64,000 nucleotides of DNA, taken from the NCBI RefSeq assembly GCF_000238375.3, contig NZ_AHBZ03000027.1, forward strand, positions 186,001 through 250,000. The letters are read 5' to 3'. The position numbers were made by a program, and so were the translations under genes. Source of the stretch: Pseudoalteromonas citrea. GTDB lineage: Bacteria > Pseudomonadota > Gammaproteobacteria > Enterobacterales > Alteromonadaceae. Position 1 is the stretch's first letter, and each line of letters opens with the position of its first letter. The notes beneath the pieces were generated by a model, which was not told where the DNA came from, searched no databases, and worked only from the letters and a program-made list of their open reading frames with translations. Positions 9,105 through 17,722 of this stretch are shown one piece after another.

Positions 9105-10139
9105 ATGGAATTTGATACGTCACTTTCTCATTCAGCGCAATGTATGAAACAAGCCATCCCACTGATGGTGAAATACAAGGTACCTGTCACGCCTGTTAAT
9201 TATGCTATTTGGTACTGTTATGTTTTGGGATCAAATACGCAGCTAAACAGCGAGCTAGAGCAAATTTTAGATGACTATCAAACATGCCCCCCCGCGCATG
9301 CAAAACAATTGTTTGACGCATTTTTATCCGATAAAGATTTGGCGTTGTTTCATCAAATGTCAGAGTCGTTTCAAGAAACGATTTCTGATGTGCAAGTTGA
9401 AATAGATCGAACATTGGAATCCTCTCAAGACTTTTCGGCTGTATTATCACAGTGTCATTCTGGTTTGTATGATTTAAAAAGAAACAGTCTAGATTCTTTT
9501 GACGATGTACTGGGTTATGTTGACCGTTTAACGGAAGAGTCTGTCGTGATGCAACAAACCGCTTATCAGTTTCAGAAAAAATTAGAAAATGCTTATGCAG
9601 AGATCAGTGATTTAAAATCCGCACTCGTTAGTACACAGGAGGCTGCAAGCCAGGATCCATTAACTGGGCTGCTGAATCGCGGTAAGTTTGATGAAGATAT
9701 TGTCATGTTTTGTAAGACGGCTCCAACAGGCACCCACCGAGCATTAATTTTTGTGGATATTGACCACTTTAAGCAGTTCAATGATGATTTTGGTCATCAA
9801 AAGGGCGATGATGTTTTAAAGGTCGTGTCAGCAAAAATCATGAAGCACACAGATGGTATTGGAAAAGCATATCGATATGGCGGTGAAGAGTTTTGTATTT
9901 TTGCAGAGTTAGATAGTTTAAGTGAAGTGGTTAATTTTGCTGAAGGTATTCGCAAAGATATTGCAAAGCTTTCTGTAAAAGGAAAAAAAACAGGTAAAGC
10001 AGTGCGCACTATTACAGCCAGTTTTGGTATTGCCTTGCACATAGAGCAGTGTTTAGTGACGCATTTAATTGAGCGTGCCGATAAAGCGCTTTATTTAGCT
10101 AAAGAGCATGGTCGAAATCGAATAGAAATTGCTGCGTAA
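9105..10139 (+). CDS. GGDEF diguanylate cyclase
   Basis: The C-terminal ~170 residues form a GGDEF domain: DPLTGLLNRGKFDED at its start, the metal-binding FVDIDHFKQFNDDFGHQKGD, and the active-site loop RYGGEEF. It should therefore make cyclic di-GMP from two GTP. The inhibitory RxxD site five residues before the loop is absent (the segment reads TDGIGKAY), so classic product inhibition is not expected. The N-terminal ~180 residues are helical and coiled-coil-like, with no membrane segment. This resembles the soluble N-terminal region of other proteobacterial cyclases and probably mediates dimerisation or sensing. It is likely monocistronic. Confidence 0.93.
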   Translation: MEFDTSLSHSAQCMKQAIPLMVKYKVPVTPVNYAIWYCYVLGSNTQLNSELEQILDDYQTCPPAHAKQLFDAFLSDKDLALFHQMSESFQETISDVQVEIDRTLESSQDFSAVLSQCHSGLYDLKRNSLDSFDDVLGYVDRLTEESVVMQQTAYQFQKKLENAYAEISDLKSALVSTQEAASQDPLTGLLNRGKFDEDIVMFCKTAPTGTHRALIFVDIDHFKQFNDDFGHQKGDDVLKVVSAKIMKHTDGIGKAYRYGGEEFCIFAELDSLSEVVNFAEGIRKDIAKLSVKGKKTGKAVRTITASFGIALHIEQCLVTHLIERADKALYLAKEHGRNRIEIAA

Positions 10140-10256
10140 CACTAATTTACAATCAAAAAAGGTGTGTTTTTTAAAATTGCAAGGTCATTTAAGGCTTTGA
10201 CTTATATATGAAAAACTATAAAATCACGCCTATTAATTATTTTTAGAACCGCAGTA

Positions 10257-11270
10257 ATGAAAAGAATCATCGTCTGTATGGATGGTACATGGAATCAGCC
10301 TGCCCAGTATGATCGAGGGAAACGTAAACCCACCAATGTTGTAAAAATCGCCCGATCAATAGAACCCGTTTGTAATGATGGAGTACATCAAATCGTTTAT
10401 TATAGCGAAGGTGTCGGCACACAATGGGGCTTAGATCGCATTTTAGGGGGCGGCTTTGGTATTGGACTTTCACATAATATCATTAAAGCCTATCGGTTTA
10501 TTGTTCACAACTATCAACCAGGGGATGAAATTTTCTTATTTGGTTTTAGCCGTGGCGCTTATACCGTGCGTAGCTTGGCTGGCTTGATCAATAAAGTCGG
10601 CCTTTTGCCTAAAGATCATGCGTTTTATATGCCTGAGGCTTATCGCTTATATCGTAAAGAACCTTCAATTGAGCAATTATCGGCTTTTCAAACACAGCAT
10701 AATAGTACGCGGGTGAAAATTAAGTTTGTTGGTGTCTGGGACACGGTTGGTGCTTTGGGGATCCCACTTGGGTTCAGGCGTTTTAATCGTCGTTATCAAT
10801 TTCATGATGTGAGTTTAACCAATAATATTGAGCATGCTTATCAGGCTCTTGCGATTGATGAGCGCAGGGGCATTTTTAAACCTGCGATATGGCAATTGCC
10901 AAAAGGGTCAACACAAACTCTACAACAACAGTGGTTCGCAGGAAGTCATAGCAATGTCGGTGGCGGCTATAGTAAAGATGGGTTAGCGAATATTAGCTTA
11001 CATTGGATCAAAGAGATGGCCGAACAATATGGGCTACAATTTAATGAAGCTTTTTTACGTTATTATAAACCATATCACCTAGACGAATATCGTAACTCAA
11101 TGACATGGCTGTATAAGTTAACAGAAGTAACGCGAGAAGTGAGTTATAAACCCTATACGAATGAATCACTGCATGAGAGTGTACTTAATCGTATGAGAGA
11201 CCTACCAACATACCGACCCGAAAATGTCATGCCAATGGTGGAGTCTAAGAACGAGGAGGTCATTGGGTAA
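10257..11270 (+). CDS. DUF2235 alpha/beta-hydrolase
   Basis: This 337-residue DUF2235 protein opens with RIIVCMDGTWNQP and carries the lipase-type nucleophile elbow GFSRGAYTVRSLAGLI. DUF2235 domains occur in Tle1 type VI phospholipase effectors and in many stand-alone housekeeping hydrolases. No VgrG, PAAR, adaptor or immunity gene is nearby and the gene lacks the large C-terminal extension of Tle1, so a stand-alone esterase or phospholipase is more likely. No signal peptide. The next gene (GNAT) starts 4 nt after its stop, suggesting co-transcription. Confidence 0.85.
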   Translation: MKRIIVCMDGTWNQPAQYDRGKRKPTNVVKIARSIEPVCNDGVHQIVYYSEGVGTQWGLDRILGGGFGIGLSHNIIKAYRFIVHNYQPGDEIFLFGFSRGAYTVRSLAGLINKVGLLPKDHAFYMPEAYRLYRKEPSIEQLSAFQTQHNSTRVKIKFVGVWDTVGALGIPLGFRRFNRRYQFHDVSLTNNIEHAYQALAIDERRGIFKPAIWQLPKGSTQTLQQQWFAGSHSNVGGGYSKDGLANISLHWIKEMAEQYGLQFNEAFLRYYKPYHLDEYRNSMTWLYKLTEVTREVSYKPYTNESLHESVLNRMRDLPTYRPENVMPMVESKNEEVIG

Positions 11271-11274
11271 TACT

Positions 11275-11709
11275 ATGAACTATATTATCAAAGAGGGCAC
11301 TGTTAACGAATTGATGTACATTGAAAATAACATCCCTGAATTTTCTTCTCCAAAATCATATGCAGAGATCACTGCAAAAATAGGTGCTCGCTCACATATA
11401 CTGCTGGTGGCTTATATTAATGAACAACCGGTTGCTTATAAACTTGGTTATGCCAAAAGTGGCTCGCTATTCTACAGTTGGCTTGGTGCCGTGTTGCCAG
11501 AGTTTAGAGGTCAAGGCATTGCTAAAGGGCTGCTTTTACGACAAGAAGACAAGGTAAGAGCGTGTGCTTATCAAGCCATTGAGGTTAAATCAATGAACCG
11601 TTTTAAGCGTATGTTACAGATGTTGATCGCGCATGATTACCAGATTGTAAAGTGCAAACAATTGGATGATGGCAGTGATAGTAAAATTACCTTTAGGAAA
11701 AACCTTTAG
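11275..11709 (+). CDS. GNAT-family N-acetyltransferase
   Basis: This protein of about 144 residues has the GNAT acetyl-CoA loop LPEFRGQGIAKGLLLRQED and the preceding strand SLFYSWLGAVLPE. The ATG at 11275 is chosen because the longer frame from 11224 overlaps the DUF2235 gene by about 47 nt and its first residues do not fit the family. The substrate is unknown, but the fold usually acetylates an amine or a protein N-terminus. A good intrinsic terminator follows. Confidence 0.82.
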   Translation: MNYIIKEGTVNELMYIENNIPEFSSPKSYAEITAKIGARSHILLVAYINEQPVAYKLGYAKSGSLFYSWLGAVLPEFRGQGIAKGLLLRQEDKVRACAYQAIEVKSMNRFKRMLQMLIAHDYQIVKCKQLDDGSDSKITFRKNL

Positions 11710-11719
11710 CTCAGCTCTA

Positions 11720-11746
11720 AATTATCGAAAAGATAATTATTTTTTC
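11720..11746 (+). terminator. Intrinsic terminator after GNAT gene
   Basis: AATTATC and GATAATT form a 7-bp stem around GAAAA, followed at once by ATTTTTTCC. It ends the DUF2235-GNAT unit and separates it from the biosynthetic operon. Confidence 0.7.
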
Positions 11747-11834
11747 CTTTCTACCTGCCTAAAATCAAGTCTAAGTAATACATTGTAATTACACTTGTAA
11801 AAATTTAGTAAATAAAGTTATTTTATTTTTATCT

Positions 11835-11853
11835 GCAAACAATTATCATTACG
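11835..11853. promoter_or_regulatory. Weak Fur-box-like sequence upstream of five-gene operon
   Basis: GCAAACAATTATCATTACG matches the Fur consensus at about 12 of 19 positions, with the ATCATTA half intact, about 90 nt before the first gene. It is a weak by-eye match in AT-rich DNA but raises iron regulation of the operon as a testable idea. Confidence 0.3.
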
Positions 11854-11940
11854 GCCCTAATTTAAATACACAATCAAATATACAGCGTATCGCTTAACGA
11901 TAGGGATACTGTATTTTAGTATGTGATTGAAGGAGCTGTA

Positions 11941-12957
11941 ATGTCACGTCGCTTTTTTCTTACAGGTGCAACCGGAGTGGTTGGGCTATCTATTCTTGAG
12001 CAATTGAACGAGGACGACCAAGTTTCGATTTTGGTCAATCGACAACGCTTTAGTACATTGCCAACTGGTGTTATTCAGCAAGTACAAGGTGATATTTCTA
12101 AACCCGATTTCGGTATAAGTGCGCAAGAGCTTGCACAACTAAACGAAATCGATGTATTGATCCACAGTGCGGCTTTAACGGACTTTACTGCCGATGCCGA
12201 TGTGTTGGCTGATATTAATATTGCCGGGCTGCAGCATGCAAAAGCACTGGCAAATAAGCTAAATGCAAAGTTAATTTATATCAGCACTGCATTTGTGCAA
12301 GGGCGAAATGGTCATGCATTTAATAATTATGAACACAGTAAGAAATTAGCAGAATCGTCGTTGGATGATGATGTGACCGTGATCCGACCATCCGTCATTA
12401 TTGGCGATAGCATCAAAGGTATTATGCCCAAAAAACAAGGTATGCATAATATGCTCAAACTGGCGACAAAAGAGGTTATCCCTGTCGTGCCCGGTGATGC
12501 TAGTACCTTAGTGGATGTTATTCCCAGAGATACGGTTGCCAGTGGTATTTTAACGGTTGTTGATAACAACCTATCAGGCGAGTTTTGGTTAACCGCGGGT
12601 GATGACGCCAGCACCTTAGGTCAAATGTTAACAATAGGCACCAATCCGGATTACTTTGAGCGCTATCAAGTTAAATTTAAACCGCCCAAACTGATCAACC
12701 CAACCACGTTTGAACGACTTATCAAGCCGGTATTCTTACCAGCGCTGCCTCGTCGATATAAACGTATGTTTGAAGAGACCTCAATTTATTTAAAATACTT
12801 AGATATGAGTGAGGGTTTTAGTTCTGATTTGGAACTGTTAGGTAAATATGATCAAGGCCCTAAACCATTCGATATTCCTGAGGTAATGGTAAAAAATATT
12901 GCTGCGTTTGATGATATTCACCCTCTCAGTGAGCTTTTAGTTGTTGAGGGGGCCTGA
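11941..12957 (+). CDS. Thioester-reductase-like extended SDR (NAD_binding_4 type)
   Basis: This 338-residue protein starts with a Rossmann GATGVVG motif at residue 9 and has the extended-SDR features IHSAALTDF and YEHSKK (the YxxxK catalytic pair). It has the look of fatty-acyl-CoA reductase or NRPS thioester-reductase domains, which reduce an acyl thioester to an aldehyde or alcohol. The ATG at 11941 has GAAGGAG 6 nt upstream; an in-frame GTG at 11923 is less likely. Its stop overlaps the ATG of the aminotransferase by one base. Reductase plus transaminase would turn an activated acid into a primary amine (inference). It could instead be another extended-SDR dehydrogenase. Confidence 0.75.
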   Translation: MSRRFFLTGATGVVGLSILEQLNEDDQVSILVNRQRFSTLPTGVIQQVQGDISKPDFGISAQELAQLNEIDVLIHSAALTDFTADADVLADINIAGLQHAKALANKLNAKLIYISTAFVQGRNGHAFNNYEHSKKLAESSLDDDVTVIRPSVIIGDSIKGIMPKKQGMHNMLKLATKEVIPVVPGDASTLVDVIPRDTVASGILTVVDNNLSGEFWLTAGDDASTLGQMLTIGTNPDYFERYQVKFKPPKLINPTTFERLIKPVFLPALPRRYKRMFEETSIYLKYLDMSEGFSSDLELLGKYDQGPKPFDIPEVMVKNIAAFDDIHPLSELLVVEGA

Positions 12958-14183
12958 TGAAAGAGCAAACGCTAAAGGCATTAAAGTCTCATAGCAATCG
13001 CTCAAAAGCGCGGCTATCGAGTATGATGAATTTACCGATAGAACATTGTGCCCAAGGCTGTGAAATTGTCGATACCAAAGGTGAAACGTACTTAGATTGT
13101 GGTGGATTTGGTGTTTTTATTTTAGGTCACCGCCATCCAGAAGTGATACATAGTGTCACTGAGCAGCTCAATACGTTACCGATGAGTAGCAGGACTCTGG
13201 TCAACGATACACTTGCGATTGCGAGTCAAAAGTTAGCTGATTTTAGCCCTGCGTCATTAGAGTATACTTTTTTTACAAACTCTGGTGCAGAGTCTACAGA
13301 GCTGGCTTTAAAGCTTGCCCGAGCGAATGGCTGCAACAAAATAATAGCACTAACAGGGAGCTATCATGGCAAAACGTTAGGTGCATTAAGTGTGACACAT
13401 CGCGCGGCTTTTAGAGCGCCATTTGAGCCCTTGTTTGAGGATGTTATTTTTATCGAGCGCGATGATATGACAGCGCTGTCTAGATGTTTTGAGAATAGCC
13501 AAGATACCTATGCAGTCATTCTTGAACCTGTTCAGGGTGAAGGCGGTGTTTATCCGTTATCAGGTGAATTTGTGCGTTTGGTAAGTCAGCTATGTAAAGA
13601 GAACAACGGGCTATTTATTGCCGATGAGATCCAGTCGGGTTTGGCCAGAACTGGATATGATTGGGCAATAGACGCCTATCAGGTGACACCGGATATTATG
13701 CTGGTAGGTAAGGGGTTAAGTGGCGGGGTTGTACCTTGTGCTGCAGTGGTTGCGACCGCGGCCGCATTTGAGCCTCTTAATAAAGACTTTATGCTGCACA
13801 GCAGTACCTTTGGGGGCTCCCCCATTGCATTAGCTGCGGCAATTAAAACCTTAGAGGTATTGGAACGGGATAATATTTCAGCTAAAGCAAAAGCAATCGG
13901 CGAAGTCATTATTGAAAAGCTCACGCCGCTTGCAGAACCTGCGGGTATCATTGTTAGAGGCAAAGGCTTATTGATAGGCCTAGATGCACAAACCCCAGCG
14001 CGCGCAGGGCAACTCACTTTATCATTATTACAACACAAAGTTATTACCAGTCATTCGCTGAGTAATGCCACTACCGTGCGACTAACGCCGAGTGCTTTGC
14101 TAAGCCATTCTCAAATTGAACAATTAACCACGGCATGTGCTGCCGCTTTTTCGTCATTAATCGCTATGGAGCAAACATCATGA
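12957..14183 (+). CDS. Class III (omega-type) PLP aminotransferase
   Basis: This 408-residue enzyme has the class III hallmarks: TNSGAESTELALKLAR for the PLP phosphate, GSYHGKTLGAL, EPVQGEGGVYPL, and IADEIQSGLARTG with the cofactor-binding Asp. The Schiff-base lysine is in MLVGKGLSGGV. It resembles ornithine, acetylornithine and putrescine transaminases, which act on terminal amines or aldehydes. Coupling to the upstream reductase (1-nt overlap) suggests it aminates the aldehyde that enzyme makes. Its stop overlaps the next ATG as ATGA. Confidence 0.9.
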   Translation: MKEQTLKALKSHSNRSKARLSSMMNLPIEHCAQGCEIVDTKGETYLDCGGFGVFILGHRHPEVIHSVTEQLNTLPMSSRTLVNDTLAIASQKLADFSPASLEYTFFTNSGAESTELALKLARANGCNKIIALTGSYHGKTLGALSVTHRAAFRAPFEPLFEDVIFIERDDMTALSRCFENSQDTYAVILEPVQGEGGVYPLSGEFVRLVSQLCKENNGLFIADEIQSGLARTGYDWAIDAYQVTPDIMLVGKGLSGGVVPCAAVVATAAAFEPLNKDFMLHSSTFGGSPIALAAAIKTLEVLERDNISAKAKAIGEVIIEKLTPLAEPAGIIVRGKGLLIGLDAQTPARAGQLTLSLLQHKVITSHSLSNATTVRLTPSALLSHSQIEQLTTACAAAFSSLIAMEQTS

Positions 14184-14629
14184 GACGCGTCACTATTGAA
14201 AAGTTATTACCTGTATCAGCAGCAGAAGCTTATAAAACAATTTCTGATTTTAAACAGTTTGAAAAACACTGTGCAGCCGTGATCAGTATTGATGTGAACA
14301 AAGTATCGGATACGCAAAGTGACTCAACGTGGAAAGTCCATTTTCATGATGGTGAAATGTGTTGGCGTGAAAAAGACATTTTTAATGACCAAGAACTTAC
14401 GATAGATTTCAATCAGCTTGAAGGTGATGCTGAAGAGTTCTATGGTCGTTGGATTGTTGAGACTGTATCTTCAAATCGTGCAAAAGTTTGCTTTGAGGCG
14501 TCATTTTGTATGGGGATCCCCACTCTTGCTGATATTCTAGAGCCGATTGCAGAAACGGCGATTACCAACAATATAAATAACATGCTAACCGAGCTATTTA
14601 TTACTGAAACAGAAGGTGAGCCTGCGTAA
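14180..14629 (+). CDS. SRPBCC/START-fold protein (polyketide cyclase-like)
   Basis: This protein of about 149 residues has the SRPBCC layout: an opening strand RRVTIEKLLPVSAAEAYKTI, a following helix FKQFEKH, central strands with a charged GEMCWREKDIF, and a long C-terminal helix ending in TNNINNMLTELF. The fold binds hydrophobic ligands and includes aromatase/cyclases, coenzyme Q10-binding proteins and phenolic oxidative coupling proteins. The ATG at 14180 overlaps the upstream stop (ATGA). The longer frame from 14135 is not needed. Its likely job is cyclising, dehydrating or carrying the operon's intermediate, but no catalytic residue can be named. Confidence 0.72.
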   Translation: MRRVTIEKLLPVSAAEAYKTISDFKQFEKHCAAVISIDVNKVSDTQSDSTWKVHFHDGEMCWREKDIFNDQELTIDFNQLEGDAEEFYGRWIVETVSSNRAKVCFEASFCMGIPTLADILEPIAETAITNNINNMLTELFITETEGEPA

Positions 14630-15741
14630 TGATTTTAACAGATGCTTACGCGAGCTTAGATAATTTCTTGCCAGGTTTACAAGAGAAATTAGCATCGCAA
14701 AACTTTAGTGATAATGAGGCTGAGCATAGTCCCATAATTAGTTGGTTTAAGGAATGTGGTGGCTGTCGCTTAATGGTTAAAAAGTGTTATGGGGGCGTCG
14801 AGCTAACTCCATGGCAAGGTGTTTTGGTTCAGCTGGGGCTAGGAGCTCTGTCTCCGTCTTTAGCCATTGGTGCGGGTATGCATCAGTTTTCGATTGCAAC
14901 GCTGCAAGAAATGGCTAAAACCAGTACTGGTTTAGAGTCGCTATTGTTGGAGGCGATTGCTAAAAACGATTTATTGGTGTCATCGGCGTTCAGCGAGGGG
15001 AGTGCCTCAAAAAGTATTCTTAAAAGTCAGATCATTGCGAAGCCTTGTGGGAAAGGGTTCATTGTTACAGGCACTAAAAAGCCCTGTAGTTTAGCCCATG
15101 ATATGGACTTATTAACGGCGAGTGTACGTGTTGAACCTGAAGACGCAGACCCTTATTTTGCGGTTGCACTCATTCATAAAGGCAATGAAGGCGTTAATGT
15201 AGAACCGTTCTGGGGCGCAAATTTTCTCAAAGCCAGTCAAAGTGAAGCGGTACAGTTAAATGAGGTGTATGTACCTCATAGTATGTTGGTTAACGTCGAT
15301 GAGAACATGGCTTATCACGCGCATATTTGTGGCTTTGTGTGGTTTGAACTGTTAACAACGGCGTCGTATCTTGGCATGGTATACGGGCTTGTGGAGGAAG
15401 CGATAAAGCGTGGGCGCCTTTGTGAACAAGACAAAGTGGCTGCTTATATCAAGCTTGATACCGGTGCGCTTGCACTTAAAGCAATCACATATGATATGCA
15501 TGACCAAACGCAAGATACTTTGTCGCAAGTGTTAGCCTGTCGCTATCACTTACAAGAGGTGCTAACGCAAGTCACTGCACAGGTGATGGAAAAAGTCGGG
15601 GGTCTTAATTATATTGGTGATAGCTATTTTTCCAGTATAGCGCAGACAATTCACGCCTTTAATTTTCATCCCCCTTCTAAGCACAGTATGTTAGCGCCAT
15701 TGGCCGCATATTATGATAATCAACCTTTGGTGATGGTATAA
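14629..15741 (+). CDS. Divergent acyl-CoA dehydrogenase-like flavoprotein
   Basis: This 370-residue protein has a recognisable acyl-CoA dehydrogenase fold: the mid-domain SSAFSEGSAS (family: ALTEPxAGSD), a variable LNEVYVPHSMLV (family: FxxVxVPxxxLL), and the C-terminal EKVGGLNYIGD (family: GGxGYxxD). It is odd in two ways. The last section reads AFNFHPPSKHSM, where a normal enzyme has the arginine-rich RDxR and EGT region with the catalytic Glu. It is also shorter than the ~380-390 typical length. It may be an oxidase, monooxygenase or desaturase acting on a tethered or free substrate. It overlaps the upstream stop by one base (TAATG). Confidence 0.72.
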   Translation: MILTDAYASLDNFLPGLQEKLASQNFSDNEAEHSPIISWFKECGGCRLMVKKCYGGVELTPWQGVLVQLGLGALSPSLAIGAGMHQFSIATLQEMAKTSTGLESLLLEAIAKNDLLVSSAFSEGSASKSILKSQIIAKPCGKGFIVTGTKKPCSLAHDMDLLTASVRVEPEDADPYFAVALIHKGNEGVNVEPFWGANFLKASQSEAVQLNEVYVPHSMLVNVDENMAYHAHICGFVWFELLTTASYLGMVYGLVEEAIKRGRLCEQDKVAAYIKLDTGALALKAITYDMHDQTQDTLSQVLACRYHLQEVLTQVTAQVMEKVGGLNYIGDSYFSSIAQTIHAFNFHPPSKHSMLAPLAAYYDNQPLVMV

Positions 15742-15743
15742 AT

Positions 15744-16571
15744 ATGCGAATTGCACTTTCTAATATAGAAAATGTTGCGACGCAAAACGCGATGGTAACG
15801 GTATTGCGCCGTCACCATCGCGATATTAAGTTAGTAATATTAAGTGATCCATACTCCCAAAAAAATGGTGGTTTTTTCACTCAGTTTGCTCGTAATTTAC
15901 GATTGCGCGGTATGGGGTTTGTCAATTATTTGTGTATTAAGATGACAGCAATGCCGATTATGCGTTTTGCAGCGAAGGTGCTTGGTAAGAAGCCTTTACC
16001 CAGTATTGAACAAGTGTGTGCGGAATATCAAATACCTTGTATTAAAGTGAAGGATATCAATTCAAAAGAGGCTGTGGCTGAAGTAAAGCGCCAGCAAATA
16101 GACTTATTATCTATATTTTATTTTGACCAGATCTTACAGGAGACAATGATAGAAGCACCAAAAATTGGGGTTGTAAATTTTCATCCTGCATTTTTACCAA
16201 GTTGTAGAGGATTGTTCCCAATTTTGTTCAGTTATTTATATAATGAACAAAAATATGGTTTGTCGGCACATTGGGTGACCAATACAGAGATTGATGCAGG
16301 CCCATTAATTGCACAATGTGCTGTAGATTGCCACGAGCCGAGCAGTTTACTGCAATTAGATCGTACTGTATGTGATCAATTCACTGTATTTTACCCGCAA
16401 GTAATGGCATTGTTGTCTAATGACTTGAATACGCTTTCACCGCACTCTTGCGCGACTGAAAGTTATTATTCTTACCCAAATAAAGCGCATTTAAAAGAAT
16501 TAAAAATGCGACAATTACCGTTTTTACGCGTTGGTGATATTGCTAAAATGATGTTGGATAGCCCCCAATAA
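15744..16571 (+). CDS. Formyltransferase (GART/Fmt superfamily)
   Basis: This 275-residue protein has the catalytic core of folate-dependent formyltransferases: VNFHPAFLPSCRG supplies the Asn and His, and TEIDAGPLI supplies the Asp of the DxGPxx motif. It is much shorter than methionyl-tRNA formyltransferase (~315) and lacks its C-terminal OB domain, resembling sugar-amine or natural-product N-formyltransferases. It begins 2 nt after the previous stop, closing the operon. With the upstream transaminase it suggests formylation of an amine product from 10-formyl-tetrahydrofolate (inference). The acceptor is unknown. Confidence 0.82.
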   Translation: MRIALSNIENVATQNAMVTVLRRHHRDIKLVILSDPYSQKNGGFFTQFARNLRLRGMGFVNYLCIKMTAMPIMRFAAKVLGKKPLPSIEQVCAEYQIPCIKVKDINSKEAVAEVKRQQIDLLSIFYFDQILQETMIEAPKIGVVNFHPAFLPSCRGLFPILFSYLYNEQKYGLSAHWVTNTEIDAGPLIAQCAVDCHEPSSLLQLDRTVCDQFTVFYPQVMALLSNDLNTLSPHSCATESYYSYPNKAHLKELKMRQLPFLRVGDIAKMMLDSPQ

Positions 16572-16665
16572 GACAGTTTAAGCTAATTACATGTAAGCGA
16601 TTAATTTATGCGTGTCACAGGCGTTTAGCCTTTTAACGGTCATTTTTATACAACAAGGAACCACA

Positions 16666-17721
16666 GTGAAGTTACTCGTTCTCTTACTCAATGTTTTATG
16701 GTGCAGCTATGTTGTTGCGGCTGATGAGAAAAAATCACTCCCCATTGCGGCATATACGTTAAAACTTGAGCCTGGTTATACACAAATGCGTGCTGTGACG
16801 GGCAAAGTTATTAAGCAGCATGAAGCAAGTTTGAGCTTCGAGTTTTCAGGTAAGGTTCAATCGATACATTTTGATCAAGGTGACTGGGTTGATATAGGGC
16901 AAGTGATTGCACGCCAAGATACCCAGCTCCTTGAAATTGAAAAACTGCAGTTGGAAGCAGAGAAAGCGAAACTCTATGCACAATTGAAATTAGCAAAAAT
17001 AGAGCAAAAACGATTTGAAAAGCTGAGCAAAAAGAATTACTCGGCGGCCCAGCAACTGGATGAAGTGACAACAAAAATTGAAGTTATTTCAGCTGAACAT
17101 GCGTTATTGGATGCTAATTTACAGTCTGTAGCAATTAGACTGAACAAGTCACAATTAATAGCTCCGTTTTCAGGATTGATAGCGCAAAGGCATGTACATT
17201 TGGGTGAAATTGCAAGTCCTAGTAAGACGATGGTGACGTTACTCGAACAGAACAAATCTCAAGTTGTTTTAGGCGTCCCTATGTCTTTACAACACTCGAT
17301 TAATGACACTATGACGGTTGCGGTATCACAAGAACAATACCGCGCAAAATTATTGAGCCGTGGTGCACAAGTTGATAGCTTATCGCGTACCTTGATGATG
17401 CGCTTTGAATTGCCTGACGACGCGCGGGTGTATGCAGGCGAGCTTGCCAAAATGGTAATAACTACTTTTACTGAACAACCCGGTTTTTGGATCCCACTGA
17501 GTGCGTTAACCGATGGGGTGCGAGGTACTTGGCAAGTATATGGTGTAAAAAACAAAACGATAAACTCAATTGCGGTGAATGTACACTATACCGATGGAGA
17601 ATATGCCTATGTCAGTGGAGCATTGAGTGAGCACCCTCTGATCGTGGCGAATGGGTTACATAAAGTGGCAGCGGATATTACGGTAGAAGTCGTTAAAACG
17701 CTTAGTAGCCGGAGTTTGTAG
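16666..17721 (+). CDS. RND efflux periplasmic adaptor (membrane fusion protein)
   Basis: A signal sequence (MKLLVLLLNVLWCSYVVAA if the GTG at 16666 is used, AAGGA upstream) leads into an adaptor of about 351 residues. It has the biotinyl-lipoyl half motif LSFEFSGKVQSIHFDQGDWV, an alpha-hairpin coiled coil (about residues 80-135, ending before IRLNKSQLIAPFSGLIAQR), and a beta-barrel domain. It pairs with the RND pump starting 1 nt later. It lies about 94 nt after the formyltransferase on the same strand, so the operon's product is a plausible substrate. No outer-membrane channel gene is present; TolC or a relative would have to serve. Confidence 0.88.
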   Translation: MKLLVLLLNVLWCSYVVAADEKKSLPIAAYTLKLEPGYTQMRAVTGKVIKQHEASLSFEFSGKVQSIHFDQGDWVDIGQVIARQDTQLLEIEKLQLEAEKAKLYAQLKLAKIEQKRFEKLSKKNYSAAQQLDEVTTKIEVISAEHALLDANLQSVAIRLNKSQLIAPFSGLIAQRHVHLGEIASPSKTMVTLLEQNKSQVVLGVPMSLQHSINDTMTVAVSQEQYRAKLLSRGAQVDSLSRTLMMRFELPDDARVYAGELAKMVITTFTEQPGFWIPLSALTDGVRGTWQVYGVKNKTINSIAVNVHYTDGEYAYVSGALSEHPLIVANGLHKVAADITVEVVKTLSSRSL

Positions 17722-17722
17722 T

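Noticed and set aside
10257-11270. Type VI secretion effector Tle1
   Set aside because: No VgrG, adaptor or immunity genes nearby and the protein lacks the Tle1 C-terminal extension.
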